Source: Crocinitomicaceae bacterium (GTDB lineage Bacteria; Bacteroidota; Bacteroidia; Flavobacteriales_D; Crocinitomicaceae). Taken from it: 6,380 bases of DNA. The notes below the pieces were generated by a model that saw only the letters and a list, made by a program, of their open reading frames with translations, did no database searches and was not told the DNA's origin. Shown one piece after another: positions 5,082 through 6,380 of this stretch; position 1 is the stretch's first letter, and each line of letters starts with the position of its first letter. The DNA lies in assembly GCA_013215515.1 (NCBI GenBank), contig JABSPC010000274.1:1-6380 (forward strand). Direction: 5' to 3'. A program made the translations under genes and the position numbers.

Positions 5082-6242
5082 ATGAAAATAATGACACTCA
5101 CATTGGCTTTTGCAGCCGTTTCAACGTTAAGTTGGGGCCAAGAGCAAACTGAAAAAATCAAATTTGATAGACAGACAACGAGCCAACAAAAGGACGTCGT
5201 TGGAGGCTGGTACAATTATGGCGAAATGCTCTTTGACGCAGGCTATGATGTAAATTATTACAGAAATTATTTATTCCCGGATTCCACTGTTCAAGTTGAA
5301 TTTTCTTCAGGTTATGGTGCTGTTTGGAAGCATGGAATGGGACAGACTTTCGATCCAACATCTGACAATTGGGGAATAGGCGGAATCATTCCAATCGATA
5401 TAGCTGACCCCTATACAGTCGATTCAATAAGCATTTGGTATCAATACCACAGACATCAAGACCTTGCTCCTGACACATTAAAAGTTCAAGTTTGGAGCGA
5501 AGCTGCAATGACATTATATTCTGATCCTTGGTCAAATGGAAAGTCGTATGCAACAGCTCAATATGACTATACGACGAACTTAGGAGTTGGCGCAGCGCAA
5601 GAATACACGATTTTATTGGATTATTCTGACACGATAACGTCAGGTCAAAACACGATTGATATTGCAGTCAATTTTGTTGTTAATCCGAATGAAATAATGG
5701 GAGTTACTGTTGCTTACTTCCCTGGCAACCCATACAACTTCGGAGATACGATTGATCAATTTCCTCCGACCCCGGTTACCAATAACATCAACGCATTCAT
5801 TATGTACGATTATTCGGACAATGACTTAACGAACTTGACGGGATTCTACGAACATTGCATGAATGTAACGAAGAGTATTCGTTACGATCAAAACTCAAAC
5901 GGCTGGAATGGTCAATACCATCCTGGAATTGCTTATTTCGATTATACAGACCACAACGATATAAGTTTTCATGTTGTAGGTACACTCGGGTTGGATGAAC
6001 AAGACCAATCAGATTTCATGCTCTATCCAAATCCAGCTCAGGAAACACTAAACCTTACGTTAAATGATGGTGTTGAGCTGAACTCGCTTAAAGTCGTTGA
6101 TATAACTGGAAAAGACGTGTCCAACTTCATAGAGGTTAATGGAAACACAATCAATGTAGAACGGTTGGCAAATGGAAACTATTTGCTAATTCATGAAAAA
6201 AATAACGAAACGACAGCCAAAAAATTTGTGGTAAATCACTAA
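5082..6242 (+). CDS. Type IX-secreted protein with C-terminal sorting domain
   Basis: The 386-residue product has a Sec signal peptide (MKIMTLTLAFAAVSTLSWGQ) and, from about residue 305, a type A sorting domain: LYPNPAQETLNL (314-325), LKVVDITGKDV, INVERLANGNYLLI and a terminal KKFVVNH. Such domains direct cargo through the type IX secretion system across the outer membrane and are then cleaved off. The cargo part (about 21-300) is rich in strands, Asp, Tyr and Trp (DPYTVDSISIWYQYHR, LKVQVW, YTILLDYSDT, IDIAVNF, GVTVAYFPGNPY, NAFIMYDYSD); I recognise no enzyme motif. It resembles beta-sandwich surface proteins made by Flavobacteria, an inference from composition. The ATG is set by the signal peptide and by the promoter just upstream. 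The secretion apparatus is not in the window. No damage is visible. Confidence 0.88.
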   Translation: MKIMTLTLAFAAVSTLSWGQEQTEKIKFDRQTTSQQKDVVGGWYNYGEMLFDAGYDVNYYRNYLFPDSTVQVEFSSGYGAVWKHGMGQTFDPTSDNWGIGGIIPIDIADPYTVDSISIWYQYHRHQDLAPDTLKVQVWSEAAMTLYSDPWSNGKSYATAQYDYTTNLGVGAAQEYTILLDYSDTITSGQNTIDIAVNFVVNPNEIMGVTVAYFPGNPYNFGDTIDQFPPTPVTNNINAFIMYDYSDNDLTNLTGFYEHCMNVTKSIRYDQNSNGWNGQYHPGIAYFDYTDHNDISFHVVGTLGLDEQDQSDFMLYPNPAQETLNLTLNDGVELNSLKVVDITGKDVSNFIEVNGNTINVERLANGNYLLIHEKNNETTAKKFVVNH

Positions 6243-6277
6243 CTTATTTCTCAATATAGTTGAATTTTAACTGGAAA

Positions 6278-6301
6278 CGATTTCGGCCCATTTTCGATTT
6301 C
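6278..6301. repeat. Short direct repeat downstream of the cargo gene
   Basis: CGATTTC occurs at 6278-6284 and again at 6295-6301, ten bases apart. The same stretch can also fold, because GAAACGA (6274-6280) pairs with TCG-A-TTTC (6294-6301) with one bulge. It lies about 30 bases after the stop at 6242 and could be a weak terminator; there is no clean T tract. Confidence 0.3.
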
Positions 6302-6304
6302 ATA

Positions 6305-6335
6305 TTGGTTTTAGAAGGATATATCGCTACATTTG
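6305..6335 (+). promoter_or_regulatory. Bacteroidota promoter for the gene at the window end
   Basis: TTG (6305-6307), a 20-base spacer and TACATTTG (6328-6335) give an exact match to the TAnnTTTG -7 consensus at standard spacing. The start codon at 6361 follows 25 bases later, so the two support each other. Confidence 0.65.
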
Positions 6336-6360
6336 AAACTACTAACCAAAGAATTTGATA

Positions 6361-6380
6361 TGAAAACACTATTACTATTA
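6361..6380 (+). CDS. Start of a probable exported protein (partial)
   Basis: Only the first codons are present: ATG 6361, then Lys-Thr-Leu-Leu-Leu. This is how Sec or lipoprotein signal peptides in this window begin, and a consensus promoter lies just upstream, so a gene for an exported protein very probably starts here. Nothing can be said of its function. Confidence 0.6.

Overview
The window looks like a chromosomal accessory region of a Bacteroidota member, most likely Flavobacteriales. The evidence is a clear type IX secretion sorting domain at the C-terminus of the largest protein, several lipoproteins with short signal peptides ending in TSC, AT-rich DNA, genes that mostly lack Shine-Dalgarno sequences, and several copies of the Bacteroidota promoter pattern (TTG or TTTG, 19-20 bases, then TAnnTTTR). 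The species cannot be named from the sequence.

Layout. A four-helix DUF4345-type membrane protein gene opens the window (64-464), broken by a one-base frameshift. A 160-base gap with two small hairpins leads to an unrecognised secreted protein (625-1278). The start of an acetyltransferase gene overlaps the end of that gene and stops after 25 codons (1259-1336). The only minus-strand gene follows, a small ABM-like protein (1663-1343). Next comes a tight plus-strand stack: a lipoprotein of unknown function (1828-2508), a shortened VOC/glyoxalase-fold protein (2518-2817), a mini-GNAT (2842-3138) with its own good promoter, a lipoprotein cytochrome c broken exactly at its haem motif (3135-3528), and an intact RimJ/RimL-type GNAT (3532-4050). 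Then come a heavily damaged nucleoside triphosphate diphosphohydrolase (apyrase, GDA1/CD39 family; 4182-4951), an intact 386-residue protein exported by type IX secretion (5082-6242), and the first codons of another gene (6361 onward).

How it fits together. I see no coherent pathway. The genes are small, unrelated, stand-alone functions. What unites the window is decay: three genes need frame corrections to read as their families, one also carries a nonsense codon and a large internal deletion, one protein has lost part of its fold, and one gene is a 5' stub. Two frameshifts affect the same heptamer, GGGGAGC, in the same way (one G too few in a Gly-Gly-Ala codon series), so part of the damage could be homopolymer sequencing or assembly error. 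The apyrase, with three independent lesions, is a pseudogene whichever is true. I found no convincing new defence, mobile or regulatory system.
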